In this document: positions 7,676 through 16,738 of the stretch, one piece after another
How positions within the stretch are numbered: the stretch's first letter is position 1
Layout of the letters: every line of letters begins with the position of its first letter
Source of the DNA: Sphingomonas adhaesiva
GTDB lineage: Bacteria > Pseudomonadota > Alphaproteobacteria > Sphingomonadales > Sphingomonadaceae
Length of the DNA stretch: 64,000 nucleotides
Assembly (NCBI RefSeq): GCF_036946125.1
Contig: NZ_JAQIJT010000002.1
Coordinates: 1 to 64,000 of the forward strand
Reading direction: 5' to 3'
Notes under the pieces: model-generated
Database searches by the model: none
What the model saw: the letters and a program-made list of their open reading frames with translations, nothing else
Told to the model about the DNA's origin: nothing
Translations under genes and position numbers: made by a program

Positions 7676-8532
7676 GCCGACAGACGCTGGTCGCACTTGC
7701 CAGCGGCATGCTGTTCGGCGCGGGGCTGGCGATCTCGGGCATGACCGATCCAGCGCGCGTCAGCGCGTTCCTCGACGTGGGTGGCTCCTGGGATCCGACG
7801 CTCGCCTTCGTGATGGGCGGAGCCTTGCTCCCGATGGCGGCCGCTTGGGCGCTCGTGCGACGGCGCGGCCGCCCGCTCGTCGCGGACGCCTTTCATCTGC
7901 CGTCAACCACACCGATCGATGCTCGCCTGCTTGGGGGTGCGGCTCTGTTCGGGATCGGCTGGGGCGTCGCGGGTCTGTGTCCCGGCCCGGCCGTCGCCGC
8001 GCTCGCCGTGGCGCCGGTCCCGGCGCTCGTATTTTGCGTGGGCATGACGACCGGGTTCGTCCTTTTCCGTCTTCTGCCAGCCCCGCCATCGAAAGGAAGC
8101 AGCATGGAGTTCACGCATCTTGCCGATAACTTCGCCGTCTCGGCGCAACTCGACGTCGCCGATGTCGAACGAGCCCGCCGCGCAGGTTTCCGTTCGATCA
8201 TCGCCAACCGGCTGGACGGTGAGGACGCCCGGCAACCGAGCGCCGCCCAGATCGCGGCCGAGGCCACGCGGCTCGGCCTCGCCTTCGCTCATATCCCGAT
8301 CGGCTTCACGCAAGCCGGCGATGCCGACGCCGACGCGATGGCGCGGGCGATGCGGGAATTACCGAAACCGATCCTGGCCTATTGCCGGACCGGCACCCGT
8401 TCCGCGGCGCTTTGGGCGCTGGGGCTGGCGCCCGACAGCGAACCTGGAGAACTCGTCAGGCGGGCGGCTGCCGCAGGCCACAAGATCACGGCGCTAATGC
8501 CGTCGCTGCGGCGTCGGGCGGGGGGGCGATGA
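7672..8532 (+). CDS. DUF6691 (YeeE-like) permease fused to DUF442 sulfurtransferase-like domain
   Basis: One open frame of 286 residues from GTG 7672. Residues 1-140 are a membrane half-permease (LASGMLFGAGLAISGMTDPARV, then GWGVAGLCPGPAVAAL). Residues 145-286 are a cytoplasmic DUF442/TIGR01244 domain (MEFTHLADNFAVSAQL, then the phosphatase-like loop LAYCRTGTRSAALW with its catalytic Cys). There is no stop between them. An internal ATG at 8104 follows AAAGGAAGC, so the soluble domain may also be made alone. These are usually separate genes, or DUF442 is fused to the MBL dioxygenase as in Blh. It overlaps the SQR gene by four bases. Confidence 0.8.
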   Translation: MSRQTLVALASGMLFGAGLAISGMTDPARVSAFLDVGGSWDPTLAFVMGGALLPMAAAWALVRRRGRPLVADAFHLPSTTPIDARLLGGAALFGIGWGVAGLCPGPAVAALAVAPVPALVFCVGMTTGFVLFRLLPAPPSKGSSMEFTHLADNFAVSAQLDVADVERARRAGFRSIIANRLDGEDARQPSAAQIAAEATRLGLAFAHIPIGFTQAGDADADAMARAMRELPKPILAYCRTGTRSAALWALGLAPDSEPGELVRRAAAAGHKITALMPSLRRRAGGR

Positions 8533-9761
8533 CCTATGACATCGTCATCGTGGGCGGCGGGGCGGCCGGCATCGCCACCGCCTCCAGTATCCTCAAGCGT
8601 AATCCCGATGTGACGATCGCAATCGTCGACGCGGCCAAAGAGCATTACTATCAGCCTGGCTGGACAATGGTGGGCGCTGGCGTGTTCACGCCCGAGCAGA
8701 CCCGCAAGACCGAAGCCGAGGTGATGCCCAAGGGCGTCGACTGGCTCCAGGTCGCCGCGTCCGGCTTCGATCCCGACCGCAACGCCGTCGCGCTGGAGGA
8801 CGGGCGGACGCTCACCTACCGCGTCCTCGTCGCGGCGCCGGGGCTGCGCCTCGCCTGGGAGAAGATCGAGGGGCTGGAAGCAACGCTCGGCCGTAACGGC
8901 GTCACCTCCAACTACCGCTACGATCTCGCGCCCTACACCTACCGGCTCGTCCAGGAGCTGAAGAAGGGGCGCGCGCTGTTCTCGCAGCCGCCCATGCCGA
9001 TCAAGTGCGCGGGCGCACCGCAAAAGGCGATGTACCTGTCGTGCGATCTCTGGCGCGAAGCGGGCACGCTGCCCGGCATCGACGTCGAGTTCCACAATGC
9101 CGGTGCGGTGCTGTTCGGGGTGGCGCACTATGTCCCCGCCCTCATGGAATATATCGAGAAGTACGGGATCGACCTGTGCCTCGAATCCAACCTGGTCGCG
9201 GTCGACGGCGACCGGAAGGTCGCCACCTTCGCGCAGAAGAAGGACGGCGAGACGATCCGGGTCGAGCGCGGGTTCGACATGCTCCACGTCGTCCCCCCGC
9301 AGGTGTCGCACGAGTGGGTCGCCAAGAGCCCGCTCGCGGCCGAGACGGGGTTCATCGCGGTCGACGAGTCGACGTTGCGGAGCAAGAAATACGAGAACGT
9401 CTTCGCGCTCGGCGACGCGGCGGCGACCAGCAACGCCAAGACCGCCGCGGCGGCGCGCAAGCAGGCGCCCGTGGTCGCGGTCAGCGTGCTGGCGGCATTG
9501 GACGGCAAGCCGCCGGTCGCCGACTATGACGGCTATGGCTCGTGCCCGCTGACCGTCGAGCGCGGCAAGATCGTGCTGGCCGAGTTCGGCTATGGCGGGA
9601 AACTCCTGCCGAGCTTCCCGCGCTGGTTCATTGACGGGTCCAAGCCGACGCGCGCCGCCTGGTATCTGAAGGAGCGGTTGCTGCCCGCGATCTACTGGCA
9701 CGCGATGCTGAAGGGCCGCGAGCCGATGGCCGCCCCCCATATGATCGGCAAAGCGGCATGA
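8529..9761 (+). CDS. Sulfide:quinone oxidoreductase-like FAD enzyme
   Basis: A 410-residue flavoprotein. The N-terminal FAD-binding motif is IVIVGGGAAGIATAS, the active-site region is PIKCAGAPQKAMYLSCDLW with cysteines at about 160 and 172, and a second dinucleotide motif (ENVFALGDAAATSNAKTAAA) lies near residue 300. This matches mitochondrial-type SQR, which oxidises sulfide to protein-bound persulfide and passes electrons to quinone at the membrane. Neighbours supply the rest of the pathway: a DUF442 sulfurtransferase before it and a TauE exporter and a persulfide dioxygenase after it. Both ends overlap neighbours by four bases. Confidence 0.88.
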   Translation: MTYDIVIVGGGAAGIATASSILKRNPDVTIAIVDAAKEHYYQPGWTMVGAGVFTPEQTRKTEAEVMPKGVDWLQVAASGFDPDRNAVALEDGRTLTYRVLVAAPGLRLAWEKIEGLEATLGRNGVTSNYRYDLAPYTYRLVQELKKGRALFSQPPMPIKCAGAPQKAMYLSCDLWREAGTLPGIDVEFHNAGAVLFGVAHYVPALMEYIEKYGIDLCLESNLVAVDGDRKVATFAQKKDGETIRVERGFDMLHVVPPQVSHEWVAKSPLAAETGFIAVDESTLRSKKYENVFALGDAAATSNAKTAAAARKQAPVVAVSVLAALDGKPPVADYDGYGSCPLTVERGKIVLAEFGYGGKLLPSFPRWFIDGSKPTRAAWYLKERLLPAIYWHAMLKGREPMAAPHMIGKAA

Positions 9762-10543
9762 CGCTGGAGCCGATCCAGTACCTCTTGGGCGGCATCTCCG
9801 GCGCGCTCGTCGGGTTCACGCTCGGGCTGGTGGGCGGCGGGGGTTCGATCCTCGCCGTCCCGCTTATGGTCTATCTGGTCGGCGTGCCGAGCGCACACAT
9901 GGCGATCGGCACCAGCGCCTTGGCCGTCGCCGCCAACGCCGCGACCGGCCTCATCGGTCACGCGCGCGCCGGCACGGTCAAATGGCGCTGCGGCGGCATG
10001 TACGCCGCGGCCGGGATCGTCGGCGCGCTTGCCGGGTCGACCGCGGGCAAGGCCTTCGACGGCACCCGCCTCCTGTTCCTGTTCGCACTGGTGATGGTGC
10101 TGGTCGGCGTCGTCATGCTGCGCGGGCGCAAGGCGGAGGGCATTCCCGGCGCGCAATGCAGCCGCGAGAACGCGCCCAAGGTGATGGGGTTCGGCCTCGT
10201 CACCGGGTTGTTCTCCGGCTTCTTCGGCATCGGCGGCGGGTTCCTGATCGTGCCTGGGCTGATCGGCTCGACGCGGATGCCGATGCTGAACGCGGTCGGC
10301 ACCTCGTTGGTCGCGGTCACGGCGTTCGGTCTGACGACGGCGCTCAACTATGCCTTCTCCGGGCTGGTCGACTGGCCGCTCGCCGGCGTCTTCATCGCGG
10401 GCGGCATCGTTGGCGGTCTGATCGGCCTCGCGGCTGCGCGTCGCCTCGCGGAGAGCCGCGGCGCGCTCACCACCGTGTTCGCCGTGCTGATCCTCGTGGT
10501 CGCCGCCTACATGCTTTGGAAGAGCGCCGGCGCCTTCGCCTGA
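9758..10543 (+). CDS. TauE/SafE-family sulfite/organosulfonate exporter
   Basis: A 261-residue integral membrane protein with eight likely transmembrane segments and the two glycine-rich TauE signatures, GFTLGLVGGGGSILAVPLMVY near residue 20-40 and GLFSGFFGIGGGFLIVPGL near residue 150-168. In sulfur-oxidising clusters this protein exports the sulfite formed by persulfide dioxygenase. It starts in a four-base overlap with the SQR gene and ends in a TGATG overlap with the next gene. Confidence 0.85.
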   Translation: MTLEPIQYLLGGISGALVGFTLGLVGGGGSILAVPLMVYLVGVPSAHMAIGTSALAVAANAATGLIGHARAGTVKWRCGGMYAAAGIVGALAGSTAGKAFDGTRLLFLFALVMVLVGVVMLRGRKAEGIPGAQCSRENAPKVMGFGLVTGLFSGFFGIGGGFLIVPGLIGSTRMPMLNAVGTSLVAVTAFGLTTALNYAFSGLVDWPLAGVFIAGGIVGGLIGLAAARRLAESRGALTTVFAVLILVVAAYMLWKSAGAFA

Positions 10544-11250
10544 TGGGAAGCGCGGTCGTCATCGGGCCGCTGATGCTGGCTATGGACCGCGGCCTGGCGG
10601 TGCTGTGCATCGCCGTGTTCTTCGGCCTCGCCGCGCTCGCGGCGCGGTTCCGCCTGCCGCGTGTATCGGCGGTCGCGACCAGCGCCATCCTGGTCGGGCT
10701 GGTGACGGCGCGGATCGGCTATGTCGCCGCGCACTGGTCGAGCTACGCCGATGCACCGCTGTCCGTCTTCGCCCTATGGCAGGGCGGCTTCTCCGCGATC
10801 CGCGGCCTCGCCGGCGCCGCGGCGACGCTCGCGATCCGGCTCGACCGCACCCGCTCGCTCGCGGCCGGATTGGGGGCGTTGGCGGTATCCGGCGGCCTGT
10901 GGTTTGCGCTCCAGGCGTTGATCCCGCCCGTCACCTATGGACCGTTCCCCTATGACCTGACGCTCACCACGGCCACTGGGGCACCGCTACCGCTCGCCCG
11001 GTTCCGCGCCGGGATCAGGGCGGCCGCGACGCGCGCGAAGGTCGACTGTACGCGCCTGCAACGTGACCTGAAGCTGCACGGCGCCGACATCGATGCGCTC
11101 CTCGCGCGCACCGATGCCATTGCGAGCGCGATCGGGTTCAGCGGCACGCCTGCGCTGATCGTCGGTTCGCAGGTCGTGGCCGGCGCTGTCGAACTGCCCG
11201 CGCTCCGCCAACTGGTCGCGACCGCCCGCGCGAAGCCCGAGGCGCGCTGA
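10543..11250 (+). CDS. TlpA-type membrane domain joined to a DsbA C-terminal half; CXXC missing
   Basis: A 235-residue chimera. Residues 1-130 form a four-helix membrane region of the kind that precedes TlpA thioredoxin domains in some proteobacteria (TARIGYVAAHWSSY, WQGGFSAIRGLAG). Residues 148-156 (APLPLARFR) are the first thioredoxin strand. Where VVVNLWATWCPPC-like sequence is expected, the protein jumps to a DsbA C-terminal half: AATRAKVDCTRLQRDLK, then IGFSGTPALIVGSQVVAGA with the cis-Pro loop. No CXXC motif remains. The simplest reading is an in-frame deletion between adjacent tlpA-like and dsbA-like genes. Redox activity is not expected. Confidence 0.65.
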   Translation: MGSAVVIGPLMLAMDRGLAVLCIAVFFGLAALAARFRLPRVSAVATSAILVGLVTARIGYVAAHWSSYADAPLSVFALWQGGFSAIRGLAGAAATLAIRLDRTRSLAAGLGALAVSGGLWFALQALIPPVTYGPFPYDLTLTTATGAPLPLARFRAGIRAAATRAKVDCTRLQRDLKLHGADIDALLARTDAIASAIGFSGTPALIVGSQVVAGAVELPALRQLVATARAKPEAR

Positions 11251-11252
11251 CG

Positions 11253-11895
11253 ATGCCCGCGCCGCTCAGCCGGAGGCAGGCGGTGCAGCTCGGCGCCGTG
11301 GTGATCGGTGGCTGGGGCGGTCGGACAGGTGCTGCGCCGAACCGCCCCGATCGGGCGCGATATCGGCCCACGCGCGGACGCCATCCTCGCGGGCGGCGGG
11401 TCGCCGGAGAACGGACCTGCCGATGCGACGGTGCGGCTTGCCGTGTTCACCGACTATCGCTGCCCCGCCTGCCGCCATGCCTTCCCGGCGATGGAAGAGG
11501 CGGTAGAGTGCGACGGCAAGGTGCGGGTCATCTACAAGGACTGGCCGATCTTCGGCCCGCCTTCCGAGCGGGCCGCGAGCGTCGCGCTCGCGAGCGCCGA
11601 ACAGGGGATCTACCCCGCCGTCCACCGTGCGCTGATGACCAACAGTCGGATCATCGACGACGACATGCTGCGCGACGTCGTGACCGGCGCTGGCGGCGAC
11701 TGGTCGCGGGCGATGCGCTGGCTGGCAGCGCACGCGGGGCTGGTCGCGGGTCGGTTCCGTGCCAACAGACGTGAAGCCTATGCGATCGGGCTGTCCGGCA
11801 CGCCGGGATTCTTGGCGGGTCCGATGCTGGTGATGGGCGCGATCGAAACGGACGATTTCAGGCGGCTGTTCGCACGAGCGCGGGTGGCACGCTGA
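11253..11895 (+). pseudogene. DsbA-like thiol:disulfide protein with a shifted signal region
   Basis: The natural start at 11253 gives a twin-arginine-like leader (LSRRQAVQLGAVVIGG), but the mature protein continues in the next frame from about 11308 (AGAVGQVLRRTAPIGRD). The long frame 11308-11895 holds the thioredoxin core with a CPAC active site (FTDYRCPACRHAFPAMEEAV), RVIYKDWPIFGPPS and the cis-Pro loop IGLSGTPGFLAGPMLVMGA. A one-base shift near 11310 therefore separates leader from enzyme. A GTG at 11308 could still give a cytoplasmic or leaderless form of 195 residues. It may be a pseudogene or a sequencing error. Confidence 0.65.
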
Positions 11896-11916
11896 TGGAT
11901 ACGAGAGGACATACCT

Positions 11917-12804
11917 ATGATCGAGTATCGCCACGAGGGCATGACGGTCGCGTCGCTCCACGACGAGCGCACCGGCAGCTTTCAGTATGTCGTCGTTGAC
12001 GACGCCACGATGGCGGCCGCGATCATCGATCCCGTTCTCGACTTCGATCCCCGCGCCGCTGCGACCTCCACCGCCAACGCCGATCTGATCCTCGACTATG
12101 TGCGCGAGAAAGGACTGACGGTAGAATGGGTGCTCGACACTCACCCCCATGCCGATCATTTCTCGGCCGCGCCCTACATCGCGGGCAAGACCGGGGGCCG
12201 GACCGCGATCGGCGCGAAGGTCGTCGATGTGCAGAAGCTCTGGCAGACGATCTACTGTCTGACCGACCTGCCCGTCGACGGCAGCCAGTGGGACACGCTG
12301 TTCGCCGATGGCGAGGCGTTCCAGATCGGCTCGCTCGACGCCCGCGTGATGTTGTCGCCGGGGCATACGCTCGCCTCGATCACCTACGTCGTCGGCGACG
12401 CCGCGTTCGTCCATGACACGCTGATGGTGCCCGACAGCGGCACCAGCCGCGCCGACTTCCCGGGCGGCGACGCGGGCGCGCTGTGGCGTTCGATCCGGAC
12501 GATCCTCGACCTGCCGCCCGAGACCGCGACCTATGTCGGTCACGACTACGGCAAGGACAGGCGCGAGGTGGTCGGCCGATCGACCGTGGCGGACCAGCGT
12601 CGCGACAACATCCATGTGCATGACGGCATCGACGAGGCGACGTTCGTCGCCACCCGTGAGAAGCGCGACGCGACCCTGCCGCTCCCGGACCTGATGCTCG
12701 CTGCGCTCCAGGTGAATATCCGCGGCGGCCGCCTGCCGGAAGCGGAAGCTTGCGGCACAGCGTTCCTCAAGGTGCCGCTCAACCACTTCGGCGCGGTCAA
12801 ATGA
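11917..12804 (+). CDS. ETHE1/Blh-type MBL-fold persulfide dioxygenase
   Basis: A 295-residue metallo-beta-lactamase-fold protein. The metal motif THPHADHF lies at residues 75-82, further ligands at LSPGHTLAS and DTLMVPDSG, and the last histidine in VGHDYGK. This is the pattern of persulfide dioxygenases, which oxidise glutathione persulfide to sulfite with one Fe(II). A tail of about 75 residues (DNIHVHDGIDEATFVATR to the end) is typical of the Blh-like branch and is duplicated as a separate gene at 7005. A GAGAGGA ribosome-binding site precedes the ATG. It overlaps the cytochrome gene by four bases. Confidence 0.87.
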   Translation: MIEYRHEGMTVASLHDERTGSFQYVVVDDATMAAAIIDPVLDFDPRAAATSTANADLILDYVREKGLTVEWVLDTHPHADHFSAAPYIAGKTGGRTAIGAKVVDVQKLWQTIYCLTDLPVDGSQWDTLFADGEAFQIGSLDARVMLSPGHTLASITYVVGDAAFVHDTLMVPDSGTSRADFPGGDAGALWRSIRTILDLPPETATYVGHDYGKDRREVVGRSTVADQRRDNIHVHDGIDEATFVATREKRDATLPLPDLMLAALQVNIRGGRLPEAEACGTAFLKVPLNHFGAVK

Positions 12805-13759
12805 CCGAACCGCTACCACCCACGCCCGGCGACGATGGCGATGCTCAGCGTATTATTTTCGGCATTACCGCCGCGCTGCTCGTCCTCGTCGTCACCTACA
12901 AGGTCGGTCAGTCTGACGCGCCAGTGCGGGCACCGGACGAGGCGGCAGCGGACGCCAGCTTCTCCCCACCGGCGGAAAGCACCATCCCTGCCGGGCCGGA
13001 CGGCGACGCCATCCGTCGCGGTCGCCTGATCTTTACCGCCACCTCGGCCGATGCGGCCAGTACGTCGGCAACGGCCTGACATGCAGCAACTGCCACCTCG
13101 ATGCCGGGCGCAAGGCGGATGCCTCGCCGATGTGGGCGGCCTGGGTCGGCTACCCGGCCTATCGCGCGAAGAACGGCCGGATGAACACGATGGAGGACCG
13201 CATCCGCGACTGCTTTCTTTACTCGATGAACGCGCCCGCCTCGAAGGCCGGCACCCCGCCGCCCTACGGCGACGATATCTACCGCGATCTCCAGAGCTAC
13301 TTCGCCTGGCTCGCGACCGGCGCGCCGTCTGGCAAGCTGCTGCCCGGTCGCGGGTTCGTGAAGCTCGCCGCCACTCCGCTTGGGCACGATCCGGCTCGCG
13401 GCGCGACAGTGTTCGCCGGCCAGTGCGCTTCGTGCCACAGCGCGAACGGGCAAGGACAGGCGAACCCGGACGGCACCTACACTATCCCGCCGCTATGAGG
13501 GCCACGCTCCTACAACTGGGGCGCGGGCATGACCGGGGTGGCGTCCGCGGCCGGGTTCATCAAGGCCAACATGCCTTATGGTCAGGGCAACACCCTGACG
13601 GACCAGCAGGCGTGGGACGTCGGCGCATATGTCGATAGCCGCGAGCGCCCGCGTGATCCGCGGCAGTCCGCTACGGTCGCAGAGGCCCGGGAGCAGTTTC
13701 ACGCCAAAGGCGATTATTACGATCAGACGGTCGACGGGAAAGTGCTCGGAGGAAGCTGA
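12801..13759 (+). pseudogene. Di-haem cytochrome c, broken by a frameshift and a nonsense codon
   Basis: The gene starts at ATG 12801 with a membrane anchor (IIFGITAALLVLVVTYKVG). Near 13045 the frame shifts: coding sense continues one frame over as QYVGNGLTCSNCHLDAGR, the first CXXCH haem site, and reaches a second (FAGQCASCHSANG) near 13425. In that frame a TGA at 13496-13498 replaces the tryptophan expected in PPLWGP; coding resumes to 13759 (SYNWGAGMTGVASAAG, NMPYGQGNTLTDQQAWDVGAYV). An intact copy would be an inner-membrane di-haem electron acceptor. Two independent lesions make it a pseudogene. Confidence 0.8.
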
Positions 13760-13883
13760 CCGGATTTCTCTGGCCGCGATCGTGCTGCCCGGACTGGGGA
13801 ATGACCGGGAACGGTCGGGCCTTACGGAAAATGATCGAATTTCGGGAATGATCGGCGGTGGCGAGCATTCCGAGGGGTTAACG

Positions 13884-14219
13884 TTACGACCTTGATTTCA
13901 CGGTCGCCCGATCGGCTATCCGTGCTCGGCGCTGGCGGATTTTCCACGGCACTGCGACCATGACAAACACCATCAAGCCGACAAAAATCCAAACCTGATC
14001 GTTCATGCCCTGCAACCACGCGATGCAGATGACGCAAGGCACCGCGATTATCGGCGTGATCTTGGTAGACCACCAAAGGACCGCCCCCCACCCTGGCCGA
14101 TCCCAGACGCTCTTATCGAAGTTGAGCAGTATGAGCGTTGCCAAGACCTTCGCACCTAGTGTGACAGCCACGATCCAACTCAGAAGATCGAGTAACGTGG
14201 AAAAGCCGAACGTCATCAT
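13884..14219 (-). CDS. Small membrane protein, unknown function
   Basis: A protein of about 111 residues with hydrophobic segments near residues 5-30, 45-65 and 70-90 (WIVAVTLGAKVLATLILL, TKITPIIAVPCVICIAWL, VWIFVGLMVFVMVAVPW), a tryptophan-rich loop, and a basic tail (RQRRARIADRATVKSRS) that should face the cytoplasm. I know no family for it. The start at ATG 14219 is preferred to an upstream TTG. It stands alone. Confidence 0.55.
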   Translation of the reverse strand: MMTFGFSTLLDLLSWIVAVTLGAKVLATLILLNFDKSVWDRPGWGAVLWWSTKITPIIAVPCVICIAWLQGMNDQVWIFVGLMVFVMVAVPWKIRQRRARIADRATVKSRS

Positions 14220-14328
14220 TGAAGGATGATGCAACGGCGGGAGGTGTGTAATAAGGTGTCGCCTTCGCTATGCGCCGTCGCTCTCCCGCGCTTCCCGATT
14301 GGGAACCCTGCCAGGGAAACACGCCACT

Positions 14329-14631
14329 TCAGCGCGGCGAACAGACGGGCTTGCCGGCGGGATCGAGCAGCGGTTCCCGTTTCACCTGCCCGGCAGGCGT
14401 CGTCCCCCGATAGACGGCGCATCCATTCGCATCGCGCTCGATGCGGGCATCCCGATAGCGGAATCGTGCTTCCGCGGCCTGGAAGGCCGTGACCTCGGCG
14501 CTGGGGAGCGCGTCGTTGCCATAGGGGTGCTGGGCGGGCAGCATGTCGTTGCCGTAGGGACGCCCGGCCGGACGGTTCGTCGCGCAGGCAGACAGCGCCG
14601 CAATCATGGCGAGAGGCAGGACGGACTTCAT
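14329..14631 (-). CDS. Small lipoprotein
   Basis: A 100-residue lipoprotein with a clear signal and lipobox (MKSVLPLAMIAALSACATNR, lipidated Cys at 16). The mature part has two RPYGND/HPYGND repeats, is otherwise polar, and contains one cysteine pair candidate (Cys near 71 and 97). No family recognised. It lies just downstream of, and on the same strand as, the GH5 glycosidase gene. Confidence 0.6.
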   Translation of the reverse strand: MKSVLPLAMIAALSACATNRPAGRPYGNDMLPAQHPYGNDALPSAEVTAFQAAEARFRYRDARIERDANGCAVYRGTTPAGQVKREPLLDPAGKPVCSPR

Positions 14632-14712
14632 GGTTTCTCCATATCGTGGATGCCGGAAACGCTGACGGCGCTTGGATATATCCTGCCCGGACGGCGATCG
14701 GGTAACGGACGG

Positions 14713-15915
14713 TCACGGCCGCGCGCCCAGCGCCGCCATCATGCCGGGCGCCGGCACGCAGCGCTCGGCTTCGATGTAGGCGAGCAGCGCCGTGATGCCG
14801 CGGTCGAACACCTGCGGCTGCGGCGCCCGGCGGAACACGCCGCCCGTGACCCACGGCGCGACCTGTTTCCACGCCGCGGGCATGTCGAGCGCGCAAGGGG
14901 CGGGCTTGCCGTTGGCGGCGCGCTTCCAGCTCCAGTAAGTCCAGCCGACCACGCCGGGCGTCGCCTCGATCATGCGGATCGTCTGCGCGGTGGTGGCGTC
15001 GTCGGCCATGCCGAACTCGCCGACCCACACCGGCGCGTTCAGGCGGCGTGACGCCTCGGCGGCGGCGGACAGCCGCTCGGCGCGGCGATCGAACGGGAAC
15101 GTATAGATGTGGGTCGAATAGCCGACGTTGCGCCCTAGCGGCCGCGTGAACACCGACAGGTCCGAGCCGAGCCTGTTGCCCTCCACCCAGATGATGTGGT
15201 CGCGGTCGACCCGGCGGATCGCGGCGATGAGTTCGCGATAGGCGGCGACCAAAGCCGCCCCCGAGGGCGCACTGGGCTCGTTGATGAGGTCGTAGCCCGC
15301 GACGGTGTCGTCGCCGGCATAGCGCCGCGCCACCTCGGTCCAGAGCGCCACCAGCCGCATCTGGTGGCGGCGATCCTTCCAATAATCCGCCTTGCCGAGC
15401 GTGGTGTCGGCGGTGAGGAGGCCGGCCTGCGCGCCGGGCACGGCATGCATGTCGAGGATGACCTTGAGGCCATGCCCCCTGGCCCAGCCGAGCAGCCGGT
15501 CGATATGCCGGAAACCCTGGCCGTCGCAGGCCAGACAGTCGTTGTCGGTGACGAGGCTGCGCCAATTGATCGGCAGGCGAATGACGGTGAAACCGGCGCG
15601 CGCCATCGCGGCGATGTCGCCCTCCTTGATGAAGGCGTCCTGATAGCGGCGGTGGAAGCGGCGCGCCGCGTTCGAACCGGATACCTGCGCGACGCGATCG
15701 AGTATCACGCTCTCGCCGCCGATCAGCGTGCCGCCGAACATCCAGCCTTCCCACAGCAGCCAGTTGCCGACGTTGACGCCGCGCAGCGCGACCGGCCGGC
15801 CGGCACCGTCGACCACGGCGGTTCCCTCGATCTGCCAGGGCCGGGCCGAGGCGGCGGCGGGCGCCGCCAGCAGGATCGCGCCGGTGATCAGGGCAGCTAT
15901 ACGACAAGTCTTCAT
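14713..15915 (-). CDS. GH5-family glycoside hydrolase (cellulase-like), secreted
   Basis: A 400-residue protein with a Sec signal (MKTCRIAALITGAILLAAPA, cleavage after ASA near 23). Family 5 features in order: LRGVNVGNWLLWEGWM near 45-60, TVIRLPINWRSL, the acid/base Glu213 in LINEPSAPSG, HIIWVEGNRLG, YSTHIYTFPFD, and the nucleophile Glu301 in VWVGEFGM followed by WTYWSWK. It should cleave beta-1,4-linked glucans or mannans outside the cytoplasm. Start chosen at ATG 15915 because GGAGGTCGAT precedes it and the signal peptide begins there. A divergent TetR gene 30 bases away is the likely regulator. Confidence 0.85.
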   Translation of the reverse strand: MKTCRIAALITGAILLAAPAAASARPWQIEGTAVVDGAGRPVALRGVNVGNWLLWEGWMFGGTLIGGESVILDRVAQVSGSNAARRFHRRYQDAFIKEGDIAAMARAGFTVIRLPINWRSLVTDNDCLACDGQGFRHIDRLLGWARGHGLKVILDMHAVPGAQAGLLTADTTLGKADYWKDRRHQMRLVALWTEVARRYAGDDTVAGYDLINEPSAPSGAALVAAYRELIAAIRRVDRDHIIWVEGNRLGSDLSVFTRPLGRNVGYSTHIYTFPFDRRAERLSAAAEASRRLNAPVWVGEFGMADDATTAQTIRMIEATPGVVGWTYWSWKRAANGKPAPCALDMPAAWKQVAPWVTGGVFRRAPQPQVFDRGITALLAYIEAERCVPAPGMMAALGARP

Positions 15916-15946
15916 ATCGACCTCCGTCGCCATTATATGAGCAGTC

Positions 15947-16531
15947 ATGAACCATAAAGCAATGGGCGAGGAAAGGCGATCCCGCGATCTGCGCGTCCGG
16001 CGCACCCGCCGGCGGCTTCGCGAGGCATTGGTCACGCTGCTCGCCGACCACGAATTGTCCGCCATCACCGCGCGAATGGTCGCCGACCGGTCGGGCGTGG
16101 GCTATGCGACCTTCTTCCGCCATCATGCCGACGTCGAGGCGCTGCTGTCGGACGTCGCCGCGACGCTGATCGCCGAACTGGCGCCGCCGATGCTGGCGCT
16201 GGGGGCGGCCGGCGACGTCCGCGGCATCGTCGACGCCATCGTGCGCTTCGTCGACGCCAACCGCACGACCTGCACGGCGCTGCTGGTGGCCGCCGCCGAC
16301 GCCACCCGCCGCGATCTGCTCCGCCTGGCGCTCGCGGCGGCCGAACAGGGCACCGCGCCGGTGCCCGCCTGGCTGCCCCGCCCGCTGGCGCTGATCCATC
16401 AGGTGAGCGCCACATTCACCGCGGTCGGCTGGTGGCTCGAACATGCGCCGTCGCTGCCGGTCGCCGAGGCCGGCGAGATCATCTATCACCTGGCGTTCGA
16501 GCCCACGGCACCCGCAATGCCACCGGGGTAG
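15947..16531 (+). CDS. TetR/AcrR-family transcriptional regulator
   Basis: A 194-residue protein with a TetR helix-turn-helix at residues 18-60 (RRRLREALVTLLADHELSAITARMVADRSGVGYATFFRHHADVEALL) and a helical ligand domain after it. It is transcribed divergently from the GH5 gene, the shared 31-base gap being short enough that the repressor could control both. The ligand cannot be read. Confidence 0.8.
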   Translation: MNHKAMGEERRSRDLRVRRTRRRLREALVTLLADHELSAITARMVADRSGVGYATFFRHHADVEALLSDVAATLIAELAPPMLALGAAGDVRGIVDAIVRFVDANRTTCTALLVAAADATRRDLLRLALAAAEQGTAPVPAWLPRPLALIHQVSATFTAVGWWLEHAPSLPVAEAGEIIYHLAFEPTAPAMPPG

Positions 16532-16738
16532 CCATGCCCGGATTCCGGTCATCGACATGCAGCATGAGGAATAGCCGGTACGACGATCACGACTTTCGAG
16601 GCATTCCCACAAGGATGGTAAATCGGGAAGCTGCGCGAAGCGTACCGACAAACAGCACGTCTGGACGATACCTAGGTGGATACATAGGTTATCATAGGAG
16701 GGCCGAGCGAACGGTTGAATAATTAGCGCGGAGTTACG

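Noticed and set aside
6568..7896. Minus-strand open frame of 442 codons across the sulfur permease genes
   Set aside because: Antisense to coupled permease genes with strong membrane signatures. Arg/Ala/Pro-rich shadow.
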